A stretch of DNA of 62,968 bases from Bifidobacterium breve. Its GTDB lineage: Bacteria; Actinomycetota; Thermoleophilia; Solirubrobacterales; Solirubrobacteraceae. A program made the position numbers and the translations under genes. The stretch spans positions 1-62,968 of the forward strand of contig CAMCVN010000011.1 of assembly GCA_945881845.1 (NCBI GenBank), read 5' to 3'. This document shows, piece by piece, positions 7,960 through 15,889 of the stretch (the first letter of the stretch is position 1; every line of letters begins with the position of its first letter). The notes beneath the pieces are model-generated. The model saw nothing but the letters and a program-made list of their open reading frames with translations. It was not told the DNA's origin and did not search any database.

Positions 7960-7965
7960 TACTCT
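7960..7965 (+). promoter_or_regulatory. -10 element of the photolyase gene
   Basis: TACTCT, six bases before the ATG at 7972. The divergent Lon-N -10 is only eleven bases away, so the two promoters share one short region and RNA polymerases would compete for it. Confidence 0.5.
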
Positions 7966-7971
7966 TCGATG

Positions 7972-9372
7972 ATGGAGAAGACCGCGATCGTTTGGCTGCG
8001 CCGCGACCTGCGCACGCATGACCACCCGGCGCTGAGCGCCGCGGCGGAGAGCTGCGAGCGGGTTGTTCCACTCTTCGTGCTTGACCGGCGGTTGCTTGAC
8101 GGGCGCTTCGCGAGCGGGCCGCGGACGGCGTTCATGCTCGGTTGCCTGCGCGAGCTTGACGAGCAGCTACAGGCGCTCGGAGGCGGGCTTTGCCTGCGCG
8201 ACGGCTCACCTGAGCAAGTGCTGCCCGAGCTGGCAGCGCAGCTCGGCGCCAGTGAGGTCTACTGGACCAGCGACGTTTCGCCGTTCGCGCTTGAGCGTGA
8301 CCGGAGGGTCACCAAACGGCTAAAGGCGATTGGTGTCGAAGCGATCCCGTCGCCGGGCAACTTCTGCGCCGACGTATCGCTGCCAAGAACCAAGAACGGC
8401 AAGCCGTTCAGCGTCTTCACGCCGTTCTGGAAAGCGGAGCGCGAGCTGCCGCGCCGCCCGCTGCTGCCTCCACCTGCCGTGCTGCGGCTGCCGGACGGCC
8501 TCGACTGCGGCGCGCTGCCGGAATCGCCGCAGCTCGGCGATCAACTGGCTGAGCCCTTCTGCCGGCCCGGCGAGCCGGCGGCACGAGCGGCACTCGAGCT
8601 TTGGCTCGACGGTCCGATCGACTCTTACGCCGAGCTCCACGACAACTTAAGCGGCGGCACCAGTGGCCTCTCAGCATGGCTTCGTTGGGGCTGCATCTCG
8701 GCGCGCGAAACCGAGCAACGAGCCCAGCAGCGCGGCGGCGAGGGGGCCGAGGCATTCGTCCGCCAGCTCGCCTGGCGCGACTTCTACGCTCACGTGCTGC
8801 TGATGTTCCCGGACAACCTGAAGCTCGAATACCAAGCGAAGTTCCGCCAGCTGGAGTGGGTCAGCGACGAGCAGGGCTTCACGGCCTGGTGCGAAGGCCA
8901 AACCGGCTACCCGCTGATCGACGCCGGGATGCGCCAGCTCGCTGCGACCGGCTGGATGCATAACCGCGCGCGGATGGTCGTCGGCTCGTTCCTGACAAAG
9001 GATCTGCATATCGATTGGCGCCGCGGTGAGGAGTGGTTCGAGCGTCGGTTGCTCGACGCTGAGCCCTCCCAAAACAACGGCAACTGGCAGTGGATCGCCT
9101 CAACGGGTGTGGATCCGGCTCCCTACTTCCGCCGCCTCTTCAACCCGATCCTTCAGCAGCAACGTTTTGACCCGCGCGGCGATTACGTTCGCCGCTGGGT
9201 ACCGGAGCTGGCGAACGTGCCGACGAAGCGCTTGGCTGAGCCGTGGCTGATGAGCGATGACGAGCAGGCGGAGTCAGGCTGCGTGATCGGCAGCGACTAC
9301 CCGGCGCCGCTCGTTGAGCACAAGCAGGAGCGGCTGCGTGCGATCGAGCGCTACAAGGCGGCGTCGGCCTAG
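7972..9372 (+). CDS. phrB: Deoxyribodipyrimidine photolyase (class I CPD)
   Basis: This 466-residue flavoenzyme uses blue light to split cyclobutane pyrimidine dimers in DNA. The N-terminal antenna domain begins TAIVWLRRDLRTHDHPALS. The FAD domain contains WCEGQTGYPLIDAGMRQL, TGWMHNRARMVVGSFL, TKDLHIDWRRGEEWF and QNNGNWQWIASTG, which are the classic class I signatures including the Asn-rich FAD loop. Cryptochrome-DASH is less likely given the short C-terminus and these motifs. An ATG at 7969 is possible, but the -10 to start distance of six favours 7972. It ends two bases before the convergent methyltransferase. Confidence 0.93.
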   Translation: MEKTAIVWLRRDLRTHDHPALSAAAESCERVVPLFVLDRRLLDGRFASGPRTAFMLGCLRELDEQLQALGGGLCLRDGSPEQVLPELAAQLGASEVYWTSDVSPFALERDRRVTKRLKAIGVEAIPSPGNFCADVSLPRTKNGKPFSVFTPFWKAERELPRRPLLPPPAVLRLPDGLDCGALPESPQLGDQLAEPFCRPGEPAARAALELWLDGPIDSYAELHDNLSGGTSGLSAWLRWGCISARETEQRAQQRGGEGAEAFVRQLAWRDFYAHVLLMFPDNLKLEYQAKFRQLEWVSDEQGFTAWCEGQTGYPLIDAGMRQLAATGWMHNRARMVVGSFLTKDLHIDWRRGEEWFERRLLDAEPSQNNGNWQWIASTGVDPAPYFRRLFNPILQQQRFDPRGDYVRRWVPELANVPTKRLAEPWLMSDDEQAESGCVIGSDYPAPLVEHKQERLRAIERYKAASA

Positions 9373-9374
9373 CT

Positions 9375-10286
9375 TCAGGCGGGGCGGCGGGCGCTGAGCA
9401 GCAGGTTGTAGAAGATCGTCGCCGGCAATCGGCCCTCAAGCAGGCTGCGGTCGACCTTCTGCAACGCGAGGTAGCCACGGAAGGCGTATTGACGCCAGAA
9501 CATCGGCACATCCTCCGGCGCTGCCGTCGCTTCAAGCGCGCGGTTGGTCCAACCGAACCAGTTGGCCAGCAGCTCCTCTCCGCGAACATGCACGTCCTCG
9601 AATCCGGCCCCGTCGGTGATCTCTTCCAGCTCGGAAGGAACGAAGGCATGAACGTCAACGTGCTGCTCAAGGTCGTGGTTGTGCACGCCGCCGTCGCTGT
9701 CGCCGACAGTTGATGGCGAGGCGCGCAGCGCCGCTCGCCAAATCGGCGCTGCGGTCGTAGCTGCGCGTTTCGGCAACTGCGCGAGGCGGTCTCCATTGCG
9801 GGACGGCTCGCCAGCGAAGACGAGGACGCCTCCCGGTTTCAGCACGCGGAAGAATTCGGCGAAGGCTTGGTTCAAGTCGGGGATGTGGTGGAGCACTGCG
9901 TGGCCAAGGACGAGGTCGAAGCTCTCGTCCTCAAACGGCAGCGCTTCGGCGTCGCAGACTTGCGTCGTCACATCAAGGCCGAGCTGGTCGGCGTTGCCTT
10001 GCAGCGCTTCGATCATTCCCGGCGAGATGTCGGTGCAGGTCGCATCGTCGATAACGCCCGCCATCAGCATGTGGAGCGAGAAGTAGCCGGTGCCGGCACC
10101 GATCTCGAGCGAGCGGCCGAAGTGGGGGAGCGGGCCGCCAAGTGCCTTCTCAATCTTCGTCAGAACCTGGTCACGGCCAACCATTCCCCAGTCGATTCCC
10201 CACTTGGCGTCGTACGCTGACGCCGCGCCGGTGTGGTACCGGGCGTTGACGTCGCGAATCTCGTCGGGTGTCTCTGGTGCGGCCAT
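9375..10286 (-). CDS. SAM-dependent methyltransferase (class I)
   Basis: A 303-residue Rossmann-fold methyltransferase with motif I LEIGAGTGYFSLHML, an acidic loop in TCTDISPGMIEAL, and LGHAVLHHIPDLNQAFAE followed by RVLKPGGVLVFAGEPS. These are typical of the UbiE/Methyltransf_11 group, which methylates small molecules or lipids; the substrate is unknown. A 36-base longer start at 10322 is possible. I prefer the ATG at 10286, which has TAGCCT eleven bases upstream. The gene diverges from the P450 operon, and the palindrome at 10325-10348 lies between them, so both could answer to one regulator. Confidence 0.85.
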   Translation of the reverse strand: MAAPETPDEIRDVNARYHTGAASAYDAKWGIDWGMVGRDQVLTKIEKALGGPLPHFGRSLEIGAGTGYFSLHMLMAGVIDDATCTDISPGMIEALQGNADQLGLDVTTQVCDAEALPFEDESFDLVLGHAVLHHIPDLNQAFAEFFRVLKPGGVLVFAGEPSRNGDRLAQLPKRAATTAAPIWRAALRASPSTVGDSDGGVHNHDLEQHVDVHAFVPSELEEITDGAGFEDVHVRGEELLANWFGWTNRALEATAAPEDVPMFWRQYAFRGYLALQKVDRSLLEGRLPATIFYNLLLSARRPA

Positions 10287-10324
10287 TGCGAGTGACGAGG
10301 CTAGCGATCGGTGCAAAACCATCG

Positions 10325-10348
10325 GCTTCTGACCGCTCGGTCAGAAGC
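10325..10348. promoter_or_regulatory. Near-perfect 24-base palindrome, TetR-type operator candidate
   Basis: The arms GCTTCTGACCG and CGGTCAGAAGC are separated by CT, giving an 11-base inverted repeat with only the central pair unmatched. The core ACCGNNCGGT is a common TetR-family operator form. It lies 15 bases before the P450 start and 38 bases from the divergent methyltransferase start. A hairpin in the RNA is possible, but no T tract follows. Confidence 0.55.
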
Positions 10349-10363
10349 TGCGAAACTGAACCA

Positions 10364-11737
10364 ATGGCAACGCAAGCCCCAACGATGCTTGATCTGCCGC
10401 CAGGACCACGGCAGCCGCGATACGCGCAGGCTCTGCAGTGGGTCATGCGGCCGCAGGAGTTCGTCGTACGTCAGCGCGAGCGCTTCGGCGACGTATTCAC
10501 GCTGGAGTTCATTGACGGCCAGCCGCTCGTCTTCTTAAGCGACCCGGAGGACATCCGCACCGTCTTCACCGGCTCGGCCGAAGTGATGCACGCCGGTGAG
10601 GCCAACAAGGTGCTGGCCCCGGTCCTTGGTTCGCGTTCGATCCTGCTGCTCGACGAAGCAGAACACCTGCGCCAGCGGAGGCTGCTGCTGCCGCCGTTCC
10701 ACGGTGAGCGGATGCTGCGTTACGAAACGATCATGGCCGAGGCCGCCGAACGCGAGCTGGCGATCTGGCAGGAGGGCGAGACGATCGAGATGCTGCCGCG
10801 GATGCAGGCAATCACGCTCGAAGTGATTATGCGCGCCGTCTTCGGAATTGAGGACGGGCTTGAAAAAGAGCGGCTGCGCGTGCTGCTGCGGACGATGCTG
10901 CAACAGACGACAGACATGCGTCAGATGGCGCTGAGTTTGCTGATGGGCCCCGAGTCTGAGCGGCTTCAGCGGCGCCTCAGGGAGGTGCTTGATCCTGTCG
11001 ACGCGGAGCTCTACCGCGTGATCGCGGAGCACCGTCGTGCTCCCGATCTTGAGCAGCGCGACGACATCCTCTCGATGTTGCTGCTGGCGCGCGACGAGGA
11101 CGGCGAGCCGATGACCGACATCGAGCTGCGCGACGAGCTGATGACGCTGCTGTTGGCCGGCCACGAGACAACGGCCAGCTCGCTCTCTTGGGCCTTTGAG
11201 CAGTTGACGCACCAGCCGCGGACGCTGGAGCGGCTTACAGAGGAGCTGCGCGCCGGCGGCGACGAGCCATACGCCGACGCTGTGATTCAAGAGACGATGC
11301 GGCTGCGGCCCGTGCTTCCGATCGTCATTCGCGTGCTGAAAGAGCCGATCACGGTCGGTCAGGGCCGCTTCCGCTTGCCGGCCGGCACGCGCGTCGCGCC
11401 GGCGATCATCCTTGTCCACCTGCGCGATGACATCTACCCCGACCCGTACGAATTCCGCCCTGAGCGCTTCATCGAAACGCCGCCCGGCACCTACACGTGG
11501 ATTCCGTTCGGTGGCGGAATGCGCCGCTGCGTCGGTTCGGCCTTCGCGCAGTTTGAGATGCGGGCCGTTCTGCGCGCCGTGCTGACCAACTTCGAGATTG
11601 AGGCCGTCGGTGGGCCTGAGCGGATCGCGCGCCGCTCGCTGACGATCGTGCCCGACCACGGTGGCCGCGTGCGGCTCGCCAGGCGCGTTGGCGCTGCCGA
11701 CCGTGACGACGCGGAGCTAGGCGCGCTCGCGGTCTGA
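10364..11737 (+). CDS. Cytochrome P450
   Basis: A 457-residue heme monooxygenase. The I-helix oxygen-activation motif is LLLAGHETTASSLSW, the K-helix ExxR is in ETMRLRP, the PERF-like segment is FRPERF, and the heme ligand is Cys389 in FGGGMRRCVGSAFA. There is no membrane anchor, as usual for bacterial P450s, so it needs separate redox partners; no ferredoxin or reductase gene is adjacent. The substrate is unknown. It is the first gene of a tightly coupled operon with a methyltransferase, a GH57 enzyme and a GT4 enzyme, which hints at oxidation of a lipid or glycolipid. The stop overlaps the next start as TGATG. Confidence 0.93.
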   Translation: MATQAPTMLDLPPGPRQPRYAQALQWVMRPQEFVVRQRERFGDVFTLEFIDGQPLVFLSDPEDIRTVFTGSAEVMHAGEANKVLAPVLGSRSILLLDEAEHLRQRRLLLPPFHGERMLRYETIMAEAAERELAIWQEGETIEMLPRMQAITLEVIMRAVFGIEDGLEKERLRVLLRTMLQQTTDMRQMALSLLMGPESERLQRRLREVLDPVDAELYRVIAEHRRAPDLEQRDDILSMLLLARDEDGEPMTDIELRDELMTLLLAGHETTASSLSWAFEQLTHQPRTLERLTEELRAGGDEPYADAVIQETMRLRPVLPIVIRVLKEPITVGQGRFRLPAGTRVAPAIILVHLRDDIYPDPYEFRPERFIETPPGTYTWIPFGGGMRRCVGSAFAQFEMRAVLRAVLTNFEIEAVGGPERIARRSLTIVPDHGGRVRLARRVGAADRDDAELGALAV

Positions 11738-12552
11738 TGGGCGTCGGCGAACCGCCCGAGCGCACCGACCCCGGCGCGCCGCGAATCTTCCAGTCCGGGC
11801 AGGCGCAAGGCGTGCCGCCGCTGGAGTTGACCGGCGAGCGAACGCTGCCCGACGTCCCGGAAGAGAACTATTGGTACCGGCGCCACTCGGTCGTCTACGA
11901 ATGGATTGGCGCGCGCGTCGGCGGCCTCAAGGTCGTCGATCTGGCCTGTGGAGAGGGCTACGGCAGCGCTGTGCTCGCGCGCAGAGCGGCCGACGTGGTC
12001 GGCGTTGACGCCAACCCTGACGCCCACGCCCACGCTGAGGCCCGCTACGCGCGGCCCGAGCTCCGCTTCGAGCGGACGCTGATCGACAGCTACGACGAGC
12101 CGCGCGACGCCGTTGTCTTCTTGCAGACGATCGAGCACGTCACTAATCCGGGAGAGATCCTCGATCACTGCCGCGGCCTGGTCGAGCAGAGCGAGAATCC
12201 TGCCGTCTACATCTCAACCCCCAACGTGCTGACGCTGGCGCCCGAGGGCGCCGATCGCTCAGGTAACCCCTGGCACGTTCACGAGTACCGCCCGCAAGAG
12301 TTCCGCGAGCTTTGCGCAGGCCACTTCGGCGGGGTTGAGATCTTTGGCCTTCATCACGCCCGCGCGCTGCGCGCCCATCAGATTGCAATCGAGCGCTTCG
12401 GTTGGGATTCGATCCACCAGCGGCTGAAGCTGACGAAACCGTTCTATGACCGTTTCGTGCCGGCGATCTCGGAGCGTGACTTCGCGCTCGTGAGCGAGCA
12501 CGAGCGGTCGCTCGACGGGGCGCTTGATCTGCTCGCCGTGATGAGGCCCTGA
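11737..12552 (+). CDS. SAM-dependent methyltransferase, Rv3030-like by context
   Basis: The 271-residue protein has motif I VVDLACGEGYGSAVLA, VVGVDANPDAHAHAEARY for motif II, and VVFLQTIEHVTNPGEIL for motif IV. It starts with TGATG coupling to the P450, and the GH57 gene follows after two bases. The order methyltransferase, GH57, GT4 is that of Mycobacterium Rv3030-Rv3031-Rv3032. There the methyltransferase (of similar length by recollection) is thought to methylate glucosyl units of methylglucose lipopolysaccharide. A sugar O-methyltransferase is therefore the best guess. The fold alone would fit many acceptors. Confidence 0.85.
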   Translation: MGVGEPPERTDPGAPRIFQSGQAQGVPPLELTGERTLPDVPEENYWYRRHSVVYEWIGARVGGLKVVDLACGEGYGSAVLARRAADVVGVDANPDAHAHAEARYARPELRFERTLIDSYDEPRDAVVFLQTIEHVTNPGEILDHCRGLVEQSENPAVYISTPNVLTLAPEGADRSGNPWHVHEYRPQEFRELCAGHFGGVEIFGLHHARALRAHQIAIERFGWDSIHQRLKLTKPFYDRFVPAISERDFALVSEHERSLDGALDLLAVMRP

Positions 12553-12554
12553 AG

Positions 12555-13946
12555 ATGGCGCAGCCGGGCCGAGTAGCGGTCGTTCTCCACACGCACATGC
12601 CTTACGTCGAGGGCTTCGGTACCTGGCCATTTGGCGAAGAATGGCTTTGGGAGGCGATCGCCACCTCATATCTGCCGGTCGCCGACCTGCTCGACGCCGG
12701 CGCCCCGCTGACGCTTTCGCTTACGCCGGTGCTTTGCGATCAGCTTGAAGCGCCCGGAGCTCTTGACCGTTGTGCCACCTTCCTGCGAGAGCTACGGCCC
12801 GAATCGCACCGGCTCGACGCCGAAGGCTGCCGCGCCGGAGGCCGCGACGACCTAGCCGACGAGCTTGAACGGGCGGCCGGGCAGTACGTCGCCGCGCTCG
12901 CCTCGCTTGAGGCTTCCAGCGGTGATCTGCTCGGACGGCTCGCGCCGCACGCCGCTTGGACGAGCAGCGCCACGCACGCGATTCTGCCGCTGCTGGCGAG
13001 CAACTCCGGCGTTCGCTTCCAAGTCGAGAACGGCGTTCAGGGTCACCGTGAACGGTTCGCGCGCGAATGGCGCGGCGGATTCTGGATCCCTGAGTGTGCG
13101 CACGAGCCGTGGATCGACCGGATGCTCGAAGAGGCTGGAGTTCACGCCGCCTGCGTTGAGCTGACCGAGTACTTCGGCGCCGGCGACCCGCGCCACCTGC
13201 AACCGCTGCGCAGCGCAGACGGGCCGCTGCTGGTGCCGATAGACCGCGCCCTGATCGATCTCGTCTGGGGCGCCGACGGTTATCCGGCGGGAGGCGCTTA
13301 CCGCGACAACCACCGGCTCACGACCTACGACCATCGTCCGTGGGCCAACGACGGCGAGGTTTACGACTTCGAACGCGCCGCGCAGCAGGCGAAGGACGAC
13401 GCCGACGACTTCGCCGCGCGCTGCGCCGAGCGCGTCGCTAATGGAGGGCTCTGCAGCTTGGCCTTCGACACCGAACTCTTTGGCCTCTGGTGGCATGAGG
13501 GCTCGACCTTCCTTGCGGCCTTCGTAGAAGCCTGCCAGCAGCGTGGCGTTGAACTCACCCCGCTCGACGATGCGCTCGAGCAGGTCGAAGCTGTGCCCTG
13601 GCCGAGCGGTCTTGATGCTCCGACCAGTTGGGGCAAAGCGAATTCGCTGCGCACTTGGTCGTCACCGAAGGTCGCTGCGATCACCGGCCGCGCCCGCGAT
13701 GCTGAGCTCCGCGCGCTGGCCGCAGGCCCGAGCCTCACTCCGCGCGCCGCGCGCGAACTGCTGGCGCTACAGGCCAGCGACTGGGCCTTCCTTGAGGCCG
13801 ATGATCTGGCTGGCCCGTATCCGCTCGAACGCTTCAGCGGGCACCTCGAAAACTTCGACGCGGAACTGGCCTCGGTACCCTTGGGGGAAGCTGCGCTGCG
13901 AAATCTAGCGCCAACGCTGAGCCTCGCGCCGCTGCTGGAGCCATGA
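12555..13946 (+). CDS. GH57 family 1,4-alpha-glucan branching enzyme
   Basis: A 463-residue glycoside hydrolase family 57 protein (with a DUF1957-type C-terminal part). The N-terminal VVLHTHMPYVEGFG gives the conserved histidines. The probable nucleophile is Glu180 in WIPECAHEPW and the acid/base is Asp305 in LAFDTELFG. Family members transfer an alpha-1,4-glucan chain to a 6-OH to make branches; the mycobacterial Rv3031 counterpart works in methylglucose lipopolysaccharide synthesis. The C-terminal helical part, with TSWGKANSLRTW and SDWAFL, is also typical. The stop overlaps the GT4 start by four bases (ATGA). Confidence 0.9.
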   Translation: MAQPGRVAVVLHTHMPYVEGFGTWPFGEEWLWEAIATSYLPVADLLDAGAPLTLSLTPVLCDQLEAPGALDRCATFLRELRPESHRLDAEGCRAGGRDDLADELERAAGQYVAALASLEASSGDLLGRLAPHAAWTSSATHAILPLLASNSGVRFQVENGVQGHRERFAREWRGGFWIPECAHEPWIDRMLEEAGVHAACVELTEYFGAGDPRHLQPLRSADGPLLVPIDRALIDLVWGADGYPAGGAYRDNHRLTTYDHRPWANDGEVYDFERAAQQAKDDADDFAARCAERVANGGLCSLAFDTELFGLWWHEGSTFLAAFVEACQQRGVELTPLDDALEQVEAVPWPSGLDAPTSWGKANSLRTWSSPKVAAITGRARDAELRALAAGPSLTPRAARELLALQASDWAFLEADDLAGPYPLERFSGHLENFDAELASVPLGEAALRNLAPTLSLAPLLEP

Positions 13947-15136
13947 CCCGAGTTCTGATGCTTTCCTGGGAGTACCCGCCTGTTGTTGAGGGCGGCTTGG
14001 CGCGCCATGTGCGCAAGCTCGCCGAGCAGCTTGCAGTGCAAGGCGTCGATGTGCACGTTCTAACGCGCGGTGACGGAGAACTGCTGGCCGAGGAAGAGGT
14101 CGCGGGCGTCACCGTTCATCGCGTGCCCGAACCCAGCCGCCCCGGCGACCTCGGCGAGTTCGTCACATGGATCGAGCACATGAACGCCGACATGCTGGCG
14201 GCCGGCGTCGAACTTGGCGACCGCTACGACTTCGACATCGTCCACGGCCACGACTGGCTTGTTTTCGTAGCCGGCGACCACCTCGCCAACCGCTTCCGCT
14301 GCCCGCTGATCGTGACGATCCACGCGACCGAGTACGGCCGTCATCAAGGCTGGGTCGACAAGCACCCGCAAAGCTGGATCCACGGCGTTGAGCGCTCGAT
14401 GGCAGCGCGCGCCGACCGGCTGATCACCTGCTCCTATTACATGCGCGGCCATGTCGCCGACATCTTCGAGCTCGATGAAGCGAGCGTTGATGTGATTGCC
14501 AACGGAATCGACCCGCTCGACCTGCAGCCGGTTGACGACCTCGAAACGTTGCGCGCGAAGTTCGCCGCGCCCGACGAGCAGCTTGTGATTCTCGTTGGCC
14601 GCCTCGTCTACGAGAAGGGCTTCCAGCTAGCTCTCGAAGCACTCCCGCCGATCATCGAGCGGGTTGGCAAGGTCCGCTTCCTCGTAGCCGGCTCCGGCAC
14701 GCACGAGGCTGAGCTGAAGAGGCAGGCTGAAGATCTTGGTCTGAGCGAGTACGGAACTTTTCTTGGCTGGATCGGCGACGACGTACTCCATTCGCTCTAC
14801 CGGATCGCCGACCTCTGCGTGATCCCGAGCCTGTACGAACCGTTCGGTTTGGTCGCACTTGAGGCGATGGCCAGCGGTTGCCCTTGCATCGTCGCCGACA
14901 CCGGCGGCCTGCGCGAGGTCGTCCCCGGCGGCGACCGCGTTGGCCTCCGCTTCAACGGCGGCGACGCCGACCACCTCGGCGTGATGATTGAGCGGATGCT
15001 GACCGACGCCGAGCTTCGTGAGCGCTTGATCGCCGAGGCATCGGAGCACGTGCTCGGCTTTGATTGGGTTGACGTGGCGCGCGAAACACGCCAGCTCTAC
15101 GACGAGGCGCTCGTCGCCTCCCGCAGCAAGGCTTAG
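13943..15136 (+). CDS. GT4 glycosyltransferase, alpha-1,4-glucosyltransferase type (Rv3032-like)
   Basis: A 397-residue GT-B enzyme. The start MTRVLMLSWEYPPVVEGGL with the GGL loop is shared by glycogen-synthase-like GT4 proteins. The acceptor domain has HGHDWLVFVAGDHLA, the donor domain has VGRLVYEKGF, and the EX7E motif is in EPFGLVALEAMASGCP. In mycobacteria the equivalent enzyme elongates alpha-1,4-glucan of methylglucose lipopolysaccharide and also contributes to glycogen. Here it follows the branching enzyme with overlapping codons, so the two should act on the same chain. It converges on the acyltransferase with a shared TTAG stop. Confidence 0.9.
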   Translation: MTRVLMLSWEYPPVVEGGLARHVRKLAEQLAVQGVDVHVLTRGDGELLAEEEVAGVTVHRVPEPSRPGDLGEFVTWIEHMNADMLAAGVELGDRYDFDIVHGHDWLVFVAGDHLANRFRCPLIVTIHATEYGRHQGWVDKHPQSWIHGVERSMAARADRLITCSYYMRGHVADIFELDEASVDVIANGIDPLDLQPVDDLETLRAKFAAPDEQLVILVGRLVYEKGFQLALEALPPIIERVGKVRFLVAGSGTHEAELKRQAEDLGLSEYGTFLGWIGDDVLHSLYRIADLCVIPSLYEPFGLVALEAMASGCPCIVADTGGLREVVPGGDRVGLRFNGGDADHLGVMIERMLTDAELRERLIAEASEHVLGFDWVDVARETRQLYDEALVASRSKA

Positions 15137-15819
15137 CGCCAGCGCAAAGTTTCTGGCTGTTCGCGCATCCGCAGCACGCGCGCCGGCGAGCCGCCGACGA
15201 CGGCGTTCTCTTCAACGTCGCGCGTAACGACGGCGAGGCTCCCGAGGATTGAGTTGTCACCGACCGTGACGCCGCGCAGCAGGCAGGCGCCGTAACCGAT
15301 CCAAACGTTGTTGCCGACACGGAGGTCGCGTTTGTAGATCCCTTGGTCGCGGATCGGCCGTTCAACATCGTTGGTGGCGTGGTCAAAGTCGATCAGCATC
15401 ACGCGGTCGGCGAGGATGCATTGGCTGCCGATTGAAACGTGCTGGAAAGCCGAGATTGTGCACTCCTGGCCCAGCACCGTGCGGTCGCCGATGCTGACGA
15501 CGCCCTCATGTGCGCGAATCTTGCATCCGTCGCCGATCCAAGCCCAGCGGCCGAGCTCAACAACGGCCTCTCGGCCGATCTCAAAGGTCACATTCGGGCA
15601 TACGAAGAAGAGGCCGTCGCTGCGCAGGCGCCCGCGCCAGCGCAGCTTCAGCCAACCCCAGCGCGCGACCAGCCGGGCGTACTTGAAGTTGAGCATTCGG
15701 TTGGCCGCCGCGAAGCGCAGAAAGGCGATCGGCCCGCCGCGCAGCGGAGCCGGCGCGGGGCGATGCTGCGGCTGATCCTGCTGGCTTGCTGGATCGCTCG
15801 TCGGAGCGGCTGTTTCCAT
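15133..15819 (-). CDS. Left-handed beta-helix acyltransferase (hexapeptide family)
   Basis: A 228-residue protein with imperfect hexapeptide repeats from about residue 85 on (VELGRWAWIGDGCKI, VVSIGDRTVLGQECTI, LRVGNNVWIGYGACLL, VTVGDNSILG) and the ending VVGGSPARVLR typical of maltose/galactoside-type acetyltransferases. A histidine in IDFDHA is likely catalytic. The N-terminal 45 residues are proline- and glutamine-rich. Such enzymes move acetyl or other short acyl groups from acyl-CoA to sugar hydroxyls. The mycobacterial methylglucose lipopolysaccharide locus also contains a hexapeptide transferase (Rv3034c by recollection), so acylation of the same polysaccharide is a reasonable inference. 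TAGGCT nine bases upstream supports the start. Confidence 0.85.
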   Translation of the reverse strand: METAAPTSDPASQQDQPQHRPAPAPLRGGPIAFLRFAAANRMLNFKYARLVARWGWLKLRWRGRLRSDGLFFVCPNVTFEIGREAVVELGRWAWIGDGCKIRAHEGVVSIGDRTVLGQECTISAFQHVSIGSQCILADRVMLIDFDHATNDVERPIRDQGIYKRDLRVGNNVWIGYGACLLRGVTVGDNSILGSLAVVTRDVEENAVVGGSPARVLRMREQPETLRWR

Positions 15820-15828
15820 TGCCCGGCA

Positions 15829-15834
15829 AGCCTA
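15829..15834 (-). promoter_or_regulatory. -10 element of the acyltransferase gene
   Basis: TAGGCT on the minus strand, nine bases before the ATG at 15819. Confidence 0.4.
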
Positions 15835-15875
15835 GCCGGGGCCCTCGCCGATCGCCCAACCACCGGCCCGCACGC

Positions 15876-15881
15876 TAACCT
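15876..15881 (+). promoter_or_regulatory. -10 element of the meaB-like gene
   Basis: TAACCT, eight bases before the GTG at 15890, with no Shine-Dalgarno between. Confidence 0.4.
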
Positions 15882-15889
15882 CGAAGGCC

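Noticed and set aside
7935-8135. Longer N-terminus for the Lon-N protein
   Set aside because: It would run across the photolyase start, and the -10 at 7943-7948 places the start at 7934.
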